A stretch of DNA of 64,000 bases from Brevibacterium oceani (GCF_013623835.1 NZ_JABKDE010000004.1:1-64000); one strand, 5' to 3'. Numbered from the stretch's first letter, positions 44,098-54,911 are shown. Numbers and translations are program-made. Notes: generated by a model not told the origin, from the sequence alone.

Positions 44098-45576
44098 ATG
44101 ACGCAACATACCGATCATGAGTACCCCGGAGACGACACCACGAAGCCGTCGACGACCGAATCCGGTGCGCGCAGAGAATCCGATGCCCACTCGCTGAGTG
44201 TGGGCGCCGACGGTCCGCTGATGCTCCACGACGTGGCCCTGGTCGAGAAGCTAGCTCGCTTCGACCGTGAGCGCGTCCCCGAGCGCAGCCCGCACGCAAA
44301 GGGCTCCGGCGCCTTCGGTGAGCTTGAGATCACCGAGGATGTCTCCGCCTATACGAAGGCAGATTTCCTCCAGCCGGGGAAGAAGACCCCGATGCTCGCA
44401 CGCTTCTCGACCGTCGCCGGTGAGCTCGGTTCGCCCGACTCCTGGCGTGACGTGCGCGGATTCGCGCTGAAGTTCTACACCGAAGAGGGCAACTTCGACA
44501 TGGTGGGCAACAACACGCCCGTCTTCTTCGTCCGTGATCCGATGAAGTTCCCCGACTTCATCCACTCGCAGAAGCGTCTGCCCGATTCGGGCCTGCGGTC
44601 GAACAACATGCAGTGGGACTTCTGGTCGCTCTCACCCGAATCGGCCCACCAGGTGTCGTACCTGATGGGACCGCGCGGTCTGCCCAAGACATGGCGGAAC
44701 ATGAACGGCTACTCCTCGCACACCTACATGTGGATCAACGCCGAGGGTGAGAAGTTCTGGGTCCAATACCACTTCCACACCGACCAGGGCGTGGAGAACA
44801 TGAGCAACGAGGAGGCCGGTCGGATGGCCGGCGAGGACGCGGACATGCACCGCCGGGACCTGTTCGACGCCATCGAACGCGGCGACTACCCGTCATGGAC
44901 CGTCCACGTTCAGATCATGCCCTACGAAGAGGCGAAGACCTACCGGTTCAACCCCTTCGATCTCACGAAGACCTGGTCGAAGAAGGACTACCCGCTCATC
45001 AAGGTCGGTCGGTTCACCCTCAACAAGAACCCGTCGAACCACTTCGCACAGATCGAGCAGGCCGCCTTCAGCCCGTCGAACACGGTGCCCGGCACCGGCA
45101 TCTCGCCGGACAAGATGCTCATGGGCCGTGTGTTCTCCTACCCGGATGCCCAGCGCAACCGGATCGGCACGAACTTCAACCAGCTGCCGGTCAATGCCCC
45201 GGTGACGAAGACGAACTCGTACGACAAGGAGGGGCAGATGGAGTACCACCACTCGGGCAATGCGCCGGTCTACGCCCCGAACTCGTACGGACGGGCCTAT
45301 CAGGAGGAGCAGGGCCCGGTAGACAACGGGTGGGAGTCCGACGGCGAATTGGTGCGCAGCGCGTACAGCCTGCACGCCGAGGACGACGACTTCGGTCAGG
45401 CACACACGCTCGTCCGGGAGGTCTACTCCGAAGAGGAACGCCAGGGTCTCATCGAGACCGTCGTGGGAGCACTCTCCGACGGAGTCGAGGAGCCCGTGCT
45501 GTCGAACGCCATCCAGTACTGGAAGAACATCGACGCCGAGGTGGGTGCGGCTATCGAGGCCCGCGTCAAGGGCTGA
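44098..45576 (+). CDS. katA: Monofunctional haem catalase
   Basis: A 492-residue small-subunit catalase (clade 3 type by length) that disproportionates hydrogen peroxide. The distal His is His66 ([11 protein letters not shown]), the Asn is in the [12 protein letters not shown] region, and the proximal haem ligand is Tyr348 in [12 protein letters not shown]. The GAAGGAG site before 44098 sets the start. The leader is about 140 nt. Two inverted repeats upstream suggest iron- or peroxide-linked control. A 56-bp palindrome follows 12 nt after the stop, facing the aconitase stop. Confidence 0.95.
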   Translation: MTQHTDHEYPGDDTTKPSTTESGARRESDAHSLSVGADGPLMLHDVALVEKLARFDRERVPERSPHAKGSGAFGELEITEDVSAYTKADFLQPGKKTPMLARFSTVAGELGSPDSWRDVRGFALKFYTEEGNFDMVGNNTPVFFVRDPMKFPDFIHSQKRLPDSGLRSNNMQWDFWSLSPESAHQVSYLMGPRGLPKTWRNMNGYSSHTYMWINAEGEKFWVQYHFHTDQGVENMSNEEAGRMAGEDADMHRRDLFDAIERGDYPSWTVHVQIMPYEEAKTYRFNPFDLTKTWSKKDYPLIKVGRFTLNKNPSNHFAQIEQAAFSPSNTVPGTGISPDKMLMGRVFSYPDAQRNRIGTNFNQLPVNAPVTKTNSYDKEGQMEYHHSGNAPVYAPNSYGRAYQEEQGPVDNGWESDGELVRSAYSLHAEDDDFGQAHTLVREVYSEEERQGLIETVVGALSDGVEEPVLSNAIQYWKNIDAEVGAAIEARVKG

Positions 45577-45588
45577 CCCTCCCCATTG

Positions 45589-45644
45589 CTACCTGACGGC
45601 GGCCCAGCAACCTCGCGCGAGGTTGCTGGGCCGCCGTCAGGTTG
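45589..45644. repeat. 56-bp palindromic repeat, copy 2
   Basis: The arms are perfect except at the outermost bases on the right (GGTTG instead of GGTAG). It lies 12 nt after the catalase stop and 7 nt from the aconitase stop, between convergent genes. Confidence 0.85.
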
Positions 45645-45651
45645 TATGGAG

Positions 45652-47586
45652 TTAGGATTCTGCGGCGGCTCGCTGGGCGATGCGGCCGCCTGCGAGGACC
45701 ATGTCGACCTGGCGGGGCGAAAGACCATGGCGGAATTCGAACTGTCGTCCGGCCGCCTCGGCGGTGATGGTCTTGCCCTCGGACAGCTCATCGCGCAGGC
45801 CGCGGAACTGGAGGACATCCCCCTGCGACAGGGCCTCATAGTCGGCATCGTCGGTGAACTCGAGGGCGAGGACGCCGAAGTTCGCGAGATTCTGCCAATG
45901 GATCCGCGCCAGTGACTTCGCCACGACCACGCGCAGCCCGAGGTAGCGAGGAGCGATGACCGCGTGCTCGCGGGACGAACCCTGACCATAGTTCTCGCCA
46001 CCGATGATCGCGTGACCGCCCTCGTGGTCGGCGGCCCGGGTGGCGTACGTGTCGTCGACCTGGATGTAGACGAACTCGGAGATCTTCGGGATGTTCGACC
46101 GATACGGCAGCACGCGGGAACCGGCCGGCATGATCTCGTCGGTGGAGACGTTGTCGCCGACTCTGAGCAGGATCTCGAGGTCGATATCATCGGGCAGCGG
46201 ATCGAAATTCGGCAGTGACGAGATGTTCGCGCCCTTGACCAGTTCGACCGTGCGGGACTCATCCGGGTCGAGCGGCTGCACGAGCATCTTCCGATTCGCT
46301 GAGAACTTCTCCGGCAGCCTCACCTGCGGATAGGCCATCTCAAGTTCGCGCGGGTCGGTGATCCGGCCGGTCAAGGCAGCAGCAGCCGCAGTCTCCGGTG
46401 AGCACAGCCATACGGAGTCTTCGTCAGTGCCGGACCGGCCGGGAAAGTTCCTCGGCATCGTGCGCAGACTGTTGCGTCCGACTGCCGGGGCCTGACCCAT
46501 CCCGATGCAGCCGAGGCAGCCAGACTGGTGGATGCGGGCTCCCGAACCGACGAGCGAGGTCAGCCATCCGCCTGAGATGAGGTCAGCGAGGACCTCACGA
46601 GAGGTGGGGTTGATGTCGAGGGAGATCTGCGGGTGGATCTGCCGATCGGCGAGCGTCTCGGCCACCATTGCGAAATCCCGCAGTCCGGGGTTCGCCGAGG
46701 ATCCGACGACGACCTGGTAGACGTCCTCGCCGGCAACCTCGCGGACCGGGGTGACGTTGCCCGGTGACGACGGTGCGGCGATGAGCGGCTCGAGTTGCGA
46801 GAGGTCGATGGAGTCGGTGAGATCGTATTCGGCATCCTCGTCGGCTTCGATGCGAGTGAAGTCCTCACCCCGGTCGCTGGCCGCGAGGTAGTCGCGGACG
46901 GCATCGTCGGCGGGAAAGACCGTGGCGGTGGCACCGAGTTCGGCACCCATGTTCGCGATCACGTGACGGTCCATGGCCGTGAGATCCTTCAGCCCCTCAC
47001 CGTGGTATTCGATGATTCTGCCGACTCCGCCCTTGACCCCGTGCCGACGGAGCATTTCGAGGATGACGTCCTTGGCCGAGACCCAGTCGGGCAGCTGACC
47101 GGTCAGTTCGACACCCATGATCTGTGGGGCGTTGATGTAGAGGGGCTCGCCTGCCATGGCCATGGCGATCTCGAGGCCGCCGACGCCGATGGCCAGCATC
47201 CCCAGCGCCCCCGCCGCGCAGGTGTGGGAGTCCGAGCCGATGAGCGTGGCACCCGGTCTGCCGAACCGCGACTGGTGGACAGGGTGGGAAACGCCGTTGC
47301 CGGCCGGGGAGAACCACAGCCCGAAACGCTGCGCGGCCGAGCGGAGGAACTCATGGTCCTCCGGGTTCTTCTCATCGGTCTGGAGCAGATTGTGGTCGAC
47401 GTACTGCACTGACAGATCCGTGCGGATCCGGTCGAGTCCCAGTGCCTCGAGCTCGAGCATGACCAGCGTGCCCGTCGCATCCTGGGTCAGTGTCTGGTCG
47501 ATCCGGATCCCGAGTTCGTCTCCGTCAGAGAGGTCTCCGGACTCCAGGTGCGATCGAATGAGCTTCTGCGCGACATTTTCGGGCAT
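45652..47586 (-). CDS. acn: Aconitate hydratase
   Basis: A 644-residue aconitase that interconverts citrate and isocitrate. The cluster-binding Cys are in SDSHTCAAG and GCLGCIGMG. The swivel domain (about 480-630) has GSSREHAV, which binds substrate. The length is that of the short mitochondrial-type or bacterial AcnA relatives, not the 900-residue AcnA. The frame is open to 47637. Two ATGs (47589, 47586) follow GAAGGAGG; I chose the second for spacing. Confidence 0.88.
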   Translation of the reverse strand: MPENVAQKLIRSHLESGDLSDGDELGIRIDQTLTQDATGTLVMLELEALGLDRIRTDLSVQYVDHNLLQTDEKNPEDHEFLRSAAQRFGLWFSPAGNGVSHPVHQSRFGRPGATLIGSDSHTCAAGALGMLAIGVGGLEIAMAMAGEPLYINAPQIMGVELTGQLPDWVSAKDVILEMLRRHGVKGGVGRIIEYHGEGLKDLTAMDRHVIANMGAELGATATVFPADDAVRDYLAASDRGEDFTRIEADEDAEYDLTDSIDLSQLEPLIAAPSSPGNVTPVREVAGEDVYQVVVGSSANPGLRDFAMVAETLADRQIHPQISLDINPTSREVLADLISGGWLTSLVGSGARIHQSGCLGCIGMGQAPAVGRNSLRTMPRNFPGRSGTDEDSVWLCSPETAAAAALTGRITDPRELEMAYPQVRLPEKFSANRKMLVQPLDPDESRTVELVKGANISSLPNFDPLPDDIDLEILLRVGDNVSTDEIMPAGSRVLPYRSNIPKISEFVYIQVDDTYATRAADHEGGHAIIGGENYGQGSSREHAVIAPRYLGLRVVVAKSLARIHWQNLANFGVLALEFTDDADYEALSQGDVLQFRGLRDELSEGKTITAEAAGRQFEFRHGLSPRQVDMVLAGGRIAQRAAAES

Positions 47587-47722
47587 CATGCCTCCTTCGG
47601 CGGTGTGCGGTCCATCGGAACCATGTGGTCCATTCACACCACGCCGGTTCCGGTGGTCCGTCCACGCTAGTCCTGAGGACTCGCGTTCTCAAGGAGGCTA
47701 TCGGTTTGTCCCGGGGGAGGAG

Positions 47723-47728
47723 CATACT
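47723..47728 (+). promoter_or_regulatory. -10 box (CATACT), leaderless start of the glycosylase gene
   Basis: CATACT lies 6 nt before the ATG at 47735. It is one base off TANNNT. Confidence 0.4.
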
Positions 47729-47734
47729 GGTCCC

Positions 47735-48580
47735 ATGCCGGAACTGCCCGAGGTCGATGCGCTCGTCGCCGACCTGCGTCCGCGGATCGTCGGCGACTTC
47801 GTCGAACGCGCCATGGTCGCCGAACTGAGCATCCTCAAGACCGTCGACCCACCGCTCGAGGCCCTCGCCGGGCTCGAAATCACCGGTCTCACACGTCGAG
47901 GAAAAGCCCTCATCATCGAATTCGACGGACTCTCCCTCGTCTGCCGATTCGCCCGGGCCGGATGGTTGGTCTGGCATGACGAGGTGCCGGTCGGACCGGT
48001 GAAGATGGGCAAGGGGCCGCTGGGTCTGCGCGTACGGTTGGCCTCCGGGGCCGGGTTCGACCTCACCGAGGCGGGGACGAAGAAGAATGCCTCCGTCGCC
48101 CTCGTCCGCGACCTCGGCGAGGTGCCCGCGCTCGCCCACCTCGGCCCGGACGCGCTCACCCTCGACGCCGAGGCTTTCGCCGATATTCTCCGGTCGACGA
48201 AGGCACATATCAAAACCGTCATCGAGGACCAGTCGCTCATCTCCGGCATCGGCAACGCCTTCTCCGACGAGATCCTCCACACCGCCCGGCTCTCGCCGTT
48301 CGCCCCGGCCGAGCGCGTCGACCCGGTGAGCCTGTACGCGACGATCGTGCGGGTGCTCGAGGACGCGCGTGAGGCACTCATCGGCCTCCCGGCATCGAAG
48401 ATCAAGGCCGCCAAGAAGCGCCTGATGCGCATCCATGGTCACACCGGCCAGCAGTGCCCAGTGTGTGGGACGACCATCGCCGAGGTGTCTTTCGCCGACA
48501 AATCACTCAACTACTGTCCCGGCTGCCAGACCGGCGGGAAGCGGCTGAGCGACCGGCGCATGGATCGACTGCTCAAGTAG
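47735..48580 (+). CDS. Fpg/Nei family DNA glycosylase
   Basis: A 281-residue base-excision repair enzyme that removes oxidised bases and cuts the abasic site. Pro1 after Met removal is the nucleophile, with Glu2 (MPELPE). A helix-two-turn-helix follows (DQSLISGIGNAFSDEIL). The C-terminal zinc finger has CPVC and CPGC. Whether it prefers purines (Fpg) or pyrimidines (Nei) cannot be told from these motifs. The frame is open from 47156; MPELPE fixes 47735. Confidence 0.9.
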   Translation: MPELPEVDALVADLRPRIVGDFVERAMVAELSILKTVDPPLEALAGLEITGLTRRGKALIIEFDGLSLVCRFARAGWLVWHDEVPVGPVKMGKGPLGLRVRLASGAGFDLTEAGTKKNASVALVRDLGEVPALAHLGPDALTLDAEAFADILRSTKAHIKTVIEDQSLISGIGNAFSDEILHTARLSPFAPAERVDPVSLYATIVRVLEDAREALIGLPASKIKAAKKRLMRIHGHTGQQCPVCGTTIAEVSFADKSLNYCPGCQTGGKRLSDRRMDRLLK

Positions 48581-48726
48581 GCCGACGCCACGTCGTCTCC
48601 GCGCTCCGGCCCCATGCCGGCTGATCGCATCCTGAGACAGTGGAATGAATCCCCGCGGTCGACGGGTTGTGCCTGGCAGGTGGTCCGGCTGGGACCACGA
48701 TCCAGTACGACGATTCCAGGAGCATC

Positions 48727-49692
48727 ATGACGCAGCAGACAGTCATCCCCGGCACCGATCTGACCATCTTCCCGATCAATCTGGGCACGAACACATTCGG
48801 ATGGACGGCTGACGAGGCGCAGTCCCACGCCGTCCTCGACGCCTTCGTCGCCGCCGGCGGAAACTTCCTTGACACCGCTGAGTCCTATCCGGCGTGGGTG
48901 CCCGGGAACACCGGACGCGAATCCGAGACCATCATCGGCACCTGGCTGGCTGCCCGCGGCAACCGCGATGACGTCGTCATCGCCACGAAGGTCGGCGATC
49001 ATCCCGATCATCAGACCCAGGACCCCGACTACATCCGGACCGCCATCGACGCCTCGCTCGAACGCCTGCAGACCGATCACGTCGACCTCTACTATGCCCA
49101 CCGTGACGATGAGGTGACCCCCATCGCCGAGGTGGCCCGGGTCTTCGATGAGATCGTGCGTGCCGGAAAGGCCTCGCACATCGCCGTGTCGAACTATTCT
49201 CCGGCGCGTCTGGCCGCGTGGTTCGCCGCCTGCGAGGACGAAGAGCTGGTCAAGCCGGTGGCCCTCCAGCCTCAGTACAGTCTCGTCTACCGTCACGAAT
49301 ACGAGACCGATCTGCGGCCGGTGGCTCAGCGTCGTGACCTCGCGGTCTTCTCCTACTTCAGCCTCGCTGCCGGTTTCCTCACCGGCAAATACCGCACGGA
49401 GGCCGATCTCGAGGGGGTCGATCGCGGTGGAATGGTGCAGGGTTACTTCAACTCCGCGGGACTCAAGGTCGTCGACGACCTCGTGGCGATCGCGAAGTCG
49501 CATGAAGTGGAGCCGACGACGGTGGCGCTGTCCTGGCTTCTGGCCAAGGATGTGACCGCACCGATCGCCTCGGCTCGTACGCCCGAGCAGCTCGATTCGC
49601 TCATGGCCGCACCCGCACTCGAGCTCAGCGCGGATGAGATCGAACGACTCGACCTGGTCTCGGCACCGTTTGCCGAGGAAGAAACTTCCTGA
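48727..49692 (+). CDS. Aldo/keto reductase
   Basis: A 321-residue NADPH-dependent reductase of the AKR fold. The catalytic tetrad is visible: Asp and Tyr in FLDTAESY, Lys in ATKVG and His in YYAHRDD. It resembles the YajO/Tas-like general stress AKRs. The substrate is probably a small aldehyde or ketone. CCAGGAG lies before the ATG at 48727. A palindrome copy follows 23 nt after the stop. Confidence 0.88.
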   Translation: MTQQTVIPGTDLTIFPINLGTNTFGWTADEAQSHAVLDAFVAAGGNFLDTAESYPAWVPGNTGRESETIIGTWLAARGNRDDVVIATKVGDHPDHQTQDPDYIRTAIDASLERLQTDHVDLYYAHRDDEVTPIAEVARVFDEIVRAGKASHIAVSNYSPARLAAWFAACEDEELVKPVALQPQYSLVYRHEYETDLRPVAQRRDLAVFSYFSLAAGFLTGKYRTEADLEGVDRGGMVQGYFNSAGLKVVDDLVAIAKSHEVEPTTVALSWLLAKDVTAPIASARTPEQLDSLMAAPALELSADEIERLDLVSAPFAEEETS

Positions 49693-49715
49693 GGATTCCT
49701 CCCGCACTCCCAAAA

Positions 49716-49771
49716 CTACCTGACGGCGGCCCAGCACCCTCGCGCAAGGTTGCTGGGCCGCCGTCAGGTAG
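49716..49771. repeat. 56-bp palindromic repeat, copy 3
   Basis: Outer arms are perfect (CTACCTGACGGCGG / CCGCCGTCAGGTAG). The centre has ACCCTCGCGCAAGGTT, so one mismatch pair. It lies between the AKR stop and the ThrE stop. Confidence 0.85.
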
Positions 49772-49781
49772 CACGGAGCTG

Positions 49782-51017
49782 TCAGGCGACGATTTCGTCC
49801 TTGGGCTCGGCGGCGTGGGCCAGCGCCGAGCCGATGACGGTGCCGATGGCGATCGTGAAGAACGTCGTCGCGGCGGCAAGCAGGCTGCCGGCGACTCCGG
49901 ATCCGTCGCCGAATTCGATCTGCGAGGCGTTGAGCAGGCCGAACGACCCGGGTGCCACGATGAGGAAGGCCGGCACGAAGCTGATCCGCCAGATCGGTCC
50001 TGTCGGCACCCGTGAGAGCACAACGGCCACGAGCGAAGCAGTCAGCGCCCCGGCGAGACCGCCGATGGCCGCACCGAACTCGGCACCGAGACCCAGCTGG
50101 GCAAGGGCCGCGGCGGCGATCGTGAGCACGATCGGCACGGTGTGTTCGAGCGGGGTGTGCAGGTAGAGGATGAGCCCCAGGGTCGCCGCGGCCACCCCAA
50201 GGGCGGAGAGCCACCAGGTGGAGTCGGTCAGCTGGGAGTTCGCGAGCGCCTCGGCGCCGGTGCCCGTGACGACGGCGGCCCCGGCGACACCGGCGATGAA
50301 CATGGCCAACTGCACCGTGGAGGATACGAGCCGAGAGCTGCCGGCGGACAGTGCACCGGCGGAGATCTCGGTCAGCCCGGTGACCACGGCGCTGCCGGGC
50401 AGCAGCAGCGCCAGGGTGGCGACGATCGTGCGCAGGGGGCTCTCCAGCCAGTCGAGTCGGTAGCCGATGAGCATGAGGACGCCGACGATGAACGCCGAGG
50501 CCACGGGCAGCAGCGGGCCGAGGCTGGCATGGCGGCTGTTGATGGCGAGCACCCCGGCGACGATGAGTGAGCCGATCGCGGCGAAGGCGAGATTGACGAG
50601 TCCGGGTTCGAGCAGCAGGCACAGCCCGATGCCGATCGGGACCGCGCCGAGGTGGGAGAGCCAGACCGGCCACCGCGGGGCGGTGCCGTAGACCTCCGTG
50701 TCGATCATCCTCCGCGCGGCATCGATGCCGAGCCGGCGGGATCTCAGAGCATCGACGATGTCGAGCAGCTTCGCGGTCTGGTCGAAGCGCAGGTCCGGGC
50801 CGATGCGTTCGAACCGAGTCGCGCTGTCGGACCCGACGGTGAGAAAGAGCCCCTTGGGCAGGGCCGCGACGTTGATGGACCTGAGGCCGACAGCAGGGGC
50901 GAGCCCGGTCAGGGCGTCTTCGACATCGACCGAGGAGATCCCTCCGGCGAGCAGACCGGCCCCGATGGTGACGAGAAGGTCCTGAGCGGGAACGCTCGCA
51001 TCGCTTCCCTCGTCCAC
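49782..51017 (-). CDS. thrE: ThrE-like threonine/serine exporter
   Basis: A 411-residue protein. The N-terminal half (about 1-130) is the soluble ThrE domain, with GGISSVDVEDAL. The C-terminal half has about ten helices, including the second ThrE domain. The Corynebacterium homologue exports threonine and serine. The frame is open to 51044. GTG 51017 has GAGGA 5 nt upstream and is preferred to ATG 51044. Confidence 0.87.
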   Translation of the reverse strand: MDEGSDASVPAQDLLVTIGAGLLAGGISSVDVEDALTGLAPAVGLRSINVAALPKGLFLTVGSDSATRFERIGPDLRFDQTAKLLDIVDALRSRRLGIDAARRMIDTEVYGTAPRWPVWLSHLGAVPIGIGLCLLLEPGLVNLAFAAIGSLIVAGVLAINSRHASLGPLLPVASAFIVGVLMLIGYRLDWLESPLRTIVATLALLLPGSAVVTGLTEISAGALSAGSSRLVSSTVQLAMFIAGVAGAAVVTGTGAEALANSQLTDSTWWLSALGVAAATLGLILYLHTPLEHTVPIVLTIAAAALAQLGLGAEFGAAIGGLAGALTASLVAVVLSRVPTGPIWRISFVPAFLIVAPGSFGLLNASQIEFGDGSGVAGSLLAAATTFFTIAIGTVIGSALAHAAEPKDEIVA

Positions 51018-51071
51018 TCGGTTCCTCTTTCGCTCGCAGCCCACCGACGAACACGAACCTACCAGTCCCTG

Positions 51072-51127
51072 CTACCCGACGGCGGCCCAGCACCCTCGCG
51101 CGAGGTATCTGGGCCGCCGTCGGGTAG
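51072..51127. repeat. 56-bp palindromic repeat, copy 4
   Basis: The outer stem is CTACCCGACGG / CCGTCGGGTAG (Watson-Crick, with a compensated C-G pair). An internal loop is formed by CACCCT against GGTATC. It lies 12 nt after the GMC oxidase stop on the minus strand. Confidence 0.85.
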
Positions 51128-51139
51128 CAAAAGGGGGAG

Positions 51140-52777
51140 TCAGGGGGCGGTGATTCCCTCGGCGGGTGAGCCGACGAGGGCTGCCGCGGCGCGCTCGGCG
51201 ATCATGATCGTCGGGGCGTTCGTATTGCCCGTGGGCACGAGCGGCATGATCGAGGCATCGGCGATGCGCAGTCCCGACAGCCCATGGACGGCGAAGGTGG
51301 AAGGATCGACGACGGCGGACTCGTCTCGGCCCATCCGGCACGTGCCGACCTGGTGGTGATAGGTGACGACGGATCCGCGGACATAGTCCTCGAGGTCCTC
51401 ATCGGCGACCTCGGGACCAGGGAAGATCTCGGTCGGCGTCCACGGTGCCAGGGCCTCGGCGCGGCCGATCTCACGACACTGCTTGACCGAGGCGACGAGT
51501 GCGTCGACGTCGGCCTGTTCGGAGAGCACTTGCGGATCGACGATCGGCGGATCCTGCGGATTCGGTCCGCTCAGTCGCACCTCGCCGCGACTCTCGGGAC
51601 GCACCAGCCCGCCCTGCAGGGTGAACGCGCCACCCGGCCCGGGTCCGATCTGTGCCGCCGGCGCCGAATCCTGCGCGTACATCGGCACGGAGAAGAACAG
51701 CGGCTGAGTGTCGGGCACGGGCAGCTCGGGCTTCGACTTCCAGAACAGATGCACCTCGGCGGGCGCGACCTCACCCATCGGCACCTCGGTGTCTCCGGTG
51801 GCGAAGACGACGGGAGAGAGCCAATGGTCCTGGAGGTTCTTGCCGACCCCGGGCAGATCGTGGACGGGCTCGACCTCGACCTCGCGCAGCTCCTCGGCGG
51901 GGCCGATCCCGGAACGGAGCAGGAGCTCGGGGGAGGCCAGCGCACCCGAGGTGAGCACCACCTCGGTGCCGGTGAGCGTGCCCACCCGACCGCGGAAATC
52001 GACCTCGAGGCCGGTCACCTGTTTGGACTCGTCGATGAGGAGGCGGCGGGCGTGGGTGGAGGTGAGGATCGTGAGATTCCCATCGCCGAGGCGGGGCTTG
52101 AGGTAGGCCCGCCACGTGTTCAGCCGTTTGCCGTCGCGGACGTTGAGCTGGATCTTCGCGACCCCCTCGACGCTGCCGGAGTTGTAGTCGGGGTTGAGCG
52201 GCAGTCCCGTCTGCTGGGCGGCTTCGAGCATGTCGTTCTGCAGCGGGTTGCGCTCGTAGTCGATGCGCACGTCCATGGGGCCGTCGGTGCCGCGGGTCTC
52301 GGTGATCTCGCCGTCGAAGTTCTCGATGGCCTGGAAGACGGGGGAGACTTCGTCCCAGGACCAGCCGGGGCAGCCGGCGGCGACCCACTGTTCGTAGTCC
52401 CATGCGTCGCCGCGGACCCAGATGACGGCGTTGAGCGCGTTGGATCCGCCGAGGACCTTGCCGCGGGGGAGGTGGATCTTTCGGTTCATCGCGCCGGGCT
52501 GCGGGGTCGTGTAGTAGTCCCAGTCCTGGGCGGAGTGCCAGATGAGGCCGAGGTTGTTGAGGTGATCGATGTTCGGGTTCGTCTCATCGCCGCCTGCCTC
52601 GATCAGGCACACCTTCTTGCCGGCGTCGAGGAGGCGGCGGGTGATCACGCAGCCGGCGGAACCGGCGCCGACGACGATGTAGTCGAAGTGCTTGGTCGGC
52701 AGCGCGGTGGGGAAGTTCTCGGGGTGGTCGCTGATGGCTGCGGCGGCGGTGCTCGCGTGCTCGGCTGTGGAAGTCAT
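51140..52777 (-). CDS. GMC-family oxidoreductase, choline-dehydrogenase-like
   Basis: A 545-residue FAD enzyme. The N-terminal ADP-binding motif is VVGAGSAGC. The GMC signatures (RGKVLGGSNALN and TSGALASPELLLRSGIG) are clear, and the catalytic His pair lies in YHHQVGTCRMG and the PTGNTNAP region. Choline dehydrogenase or a related alcohol oxidase is the likely role. No betaine-aldehyde partner is adjacent. The start at 52777 has a TAGCCT box 6 nt upstream. Confidence 0.85.
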   Translation of the reverse strand: MTSTAEHASTAAAAISDHPENFPTALPTKHFDYIVVGAGSAGCVITRRLLDAGKKVCLIEAGGDETNPNIDHLNNLGLIWHSAQDWDYYTTPQPGAMNRKIHLPRGKVLGGSNALNAVIWVRGDAWDYEQWVAAGCPGWSWDEVSPVFQAIENFDGEITETRGTDGPMDVRIDYERNPLQNDMLEAAQQTGLPLNPDYNSGSVEGVAKIQLNVRDGKRLNTWRAYLKPRLGDGNLTILTSTHARRLLIDESKQVTGLEVDFRGRVGTLTGTEVVLTSGALASPELLLRSGIGPAEELREVEVEPVHDLPGVGKNLQDHWLSPVVFATGDTEVPMGEVAPAEVHLFWKSKPELPVPDTQPLFFSVPMYAQDSAPAAQIGPGPGGAFTLQGGLVRPESRGEVRLSGPNPQDPPIVDPQVLSEQADVDALVASVKQCREIGRAEALAPWTPTEIFPGPEVADEDLEDYVRGSVVTYHHQVGTCRMGRDESAVVDPSTFAVHGLSGLRIADASIMPLVPTGNTNAPTIMIAERAAAALVGSPAEGITAP

Positions 52778-52783
52778 GCCGTC

Positions 52784-52789
52784 AGGCTA
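52784..52789 (-). promoter_or_regulatory. -10 box (TAGCCT), leaderless start
   Basis: A minus-strand TAGCCT lies 6 nt before the ATG at 52777. Confidence 0.55.
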
Positions 52790-52902
52790 GTGAGGCAGGT
52801 CACCGAGGCGGAAGTGGTCGGCGGAGAATCCGCGCGCGTCGCCAAGTGGAGATGGTCAGCCGCGCACGGATCGTCAATTCCGCGGCGTTCGCCCTCTCCC
52901 TG

Positions 52903-52958
52903 CTACCTGACGGCGGCCCAGCACCCTGGCGCGAGGTATCTGGGCCGCCGTCGGGTAG
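52903..52958. repeat. 56-bp palindromic repeat, copy 5
   Basis: It is identical to copy 7. The outer pair is T-G wobble, with the same CACCCT/GGTATC loop. It lies 9 nt after the amine oxidase stop (minus strand). Confidence 0.85.
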
Positions 52959-52967
52959 CAATAACGG

Positions 52968-54911
52968 TTAGGACTCGCAGCAGTGGCCGCCGGATTCCGG
53001 TGCCGGGACATCGAGAACGGGGGAGCGGTCGAAGAAGCCCTCGGGTCGGAGTTTGAAGCCGACGGTGTCGACGGGCATGATCGGCCAGTCCTCGACCCGC
53101 GGGAAGTGCGTGAGGCCGAAGCTGTGCCAGAGCACGATGTCCTCACCGTCGACGCTGCGATCGGCCGCAGTCCACGCGGGCAGGCCCGCATGTCCGGAGT
53201 GCTGGTTCGGGAAGTCCCCGGTCGGATAGCGCTCGTCCTCGTGATACTGCGACACCCACAGCGCCTTCGACGCGAACGTCGCCCGCCGATGGATCGACGA
53301 GTCCTCGGCCGCGAGCAGTGTCGGCAGGCCCGTCGGGTGCAGCTTGTAGCCCACCGGTTCGCCGAGGCGGTTGGTCGACTCCGGATTCGTCACCACCCAG
53401 GTTCGTGCCTTCGACTGATCCGCGTCCCGCTGAGCGGCCAGCTCGGTGCTCAGCACCGTCCGCGACCGGGAGAACGCATTGCCGCGCGGGTTGTCCTCCG
53501 AGACCGGCAGCCGCACGACGTCCTCCTCCTCGACCCGGCACCGACTGCCGTCGAGGGCGAAGTCGAGACGGGCTCCGAAGAGATGCTGGTGGAACGGGGC
53601 ACCGAGTCCCGGAGCGATCTCCGACGCGAAGTCGCTCGACCCGTTCGGCAGCGCCGAGGTGAAGACCACTCCGGTCGCCTTCGCCTCGAACTCGATCGTG
53701 CCATCGAGGTAGAGATACCAGTAGAAGCCGTAGTCATAGTTGCCGACCGTGGTGAAGAACGAGACGACGAAACGACGGTTGCGCCTCGTGTACGCCACCC
53801 CCGACCACAGATCGGAGTGCTTGGCGAGGATCGAAGCGTCCTCCTCATGCATGCAGATGCCGTTCTTGATCTGCCGGGGCTCGCCGAGGTTGTTGACCAC
53901 CCAGGGGGAGAGATACGTGATGTCGCCGAGGCAGTCACACCCGAGTTCGAGCGAGTTCGCCCACTGCCCGACGAGGTATTCGCCGGTGTCGAAGTAGTTC
54001 TGCCACGACCGCACCGGCGAAGGGTCACCGTAGGGCACGACCATCTCAGCGATCGCCGCCCGGTCGAGCACCCTGCGGCGGCGCTCGCCGTCATCGAAGC
54101 TGACGTTGTGGAGTACGAGGCCTTCTCGCATATCGAAGCCGACATCGAGCGACCACTTCTCCCACTCGATGTGGTTGCCGTCGGTGAGGCTGAAGCTCGG
54201 CCCCTCGGGCTGGGTGATCTCGATCGGCCTCTGCGTAGTGCGCACCGGTCCCGTCAGCTCCGGGTCGGTGTAGTTGCCGTGCTCGACCGGCACGGGCACG
54301 TCCTCGAGGTCGAGGATCTGATCGACCGTGCGATTCGTGACATCGACGTAGGCGACGAGGCCGTCGATCGGATGCGCCCACGCCGAATCGGTCTCATGCT
54401 GCTGATGGAAGGCCAGTCCCCGGAGGATCCGTCGTCCCGATTCCTCGGGATACTCGAAGACCCCGGCCGACAGCGGTGCGACGCGAACCTCTTCGAGGGG
54501 CAGGCCGCGGCGCTTGAGGATCTGCTGCCAAGTCGGATCGGCGGCGAGTACGGCCTCGACGACCTCGAACTCCTCCTCCATGACGGGGAACTCGCCGTCG
54601 ATGGTGGAGTCCACCTCGGTGACGGAATCGACGGTGCCGCGGGTGACGGAGACAACGATGTCGAGCGCCGTTCCGGCGGTCTTGTCGAGAACGAGAGCGC
54701 GAAATCGACGGTCGACGACGTCCGGGGATCGCTCGGTTCCGCGAACCGGATCGAGCAGGCCGAGGTAGGCCATCCGGGCGGTGTCGGGGAAGTGACCGGC
54801 TTCGCGCAGGGTCGCGGTGACGGCGGTGATCTCGGCTTCTGAGGCCAGCGAGAAAGGCGTCGTCGTGGGGGTCTCGGCCGTGGCGGCGTGAGGGGTCGTG
54901 TGACAGGACAT
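52968..54911 (-). CDS. Copper-containing primary amine oxidase (tyramine/phenylethylamine type)
   Basis: A 647-residue enzyme that oxidises primary amines to aldehydes with release of ammonia and H2O2. The topaquinone precursor is Tyr392 in GNYDYGF; the catalytic base is Asp308 in YFDTGEY. The copper ligands are His441 and His443 (FHQHLF) and His602 (GLTHF). Numbering runs 10 ahead of the Arthrobacter globiformis enzyme, as length predicts. With the nearby permease, aldehyde dehydrogenase and FeaR-like regulator, tyramine or phenylethylamine is the likely substrate. The frame is open to 54926. I chose the ATG at 54911, with AAAGGTG upstream. Confidence 0.93.
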   Translation of the reverse strand: MSCHTTPHAATAETPTTTPFSLASEAEITAVTATLREAGHFPDTARMAYLGLLDPVRGTERSPDVVDRRFRALVLDKTAGTALDIVVSVTRGTVDSVTEVDSTIDGEFPVMEEEFEVVEAVLAADPTWQQILKRRGLPLEEVRVAPLSAGVFEYPEESGRRILRGLAFHQQHETDSAWAHPIDGLVAYVDVTNRTVDQILDLEDVPVPVEHGNYTDPELTGPVRTTQRPIEITQPEGPSFSLTDGNHIEWEKWSLDVGFDMREGLVLHNVSFDDGERRRRVLDRAAIAEMVVPYGDPSPVRSWQNYFDTGEYLVGQWANSLELGCDCLGDITYLSPWVVNNLGEPRQIKNGICMHEEDASILAKHSDLWSGVAYTRRNRRFVVSFFTTVGNYDYGFYWYLYLDGTIEFEAKATGVVFTSALPNGSSDFASEIAPGLGAPFHQHLFGARLDFALDGSRCRVEEEDVVRLPVSEDNPRGNAFSRSRTVLSTELAAQRDADQSKARTWVVTNPESTNRLGEPVGYKLHPTGLPTLLAAEDSSIHRRATFASKALWVSQYHEDERYPTGDFPNQHSGHAGLPAWTAADRSVDGEDIVLWHSFGLTHFPRVEDWPIMPVDTVGFKLRPEGFFDRSPVLDVPAPESGGHCCES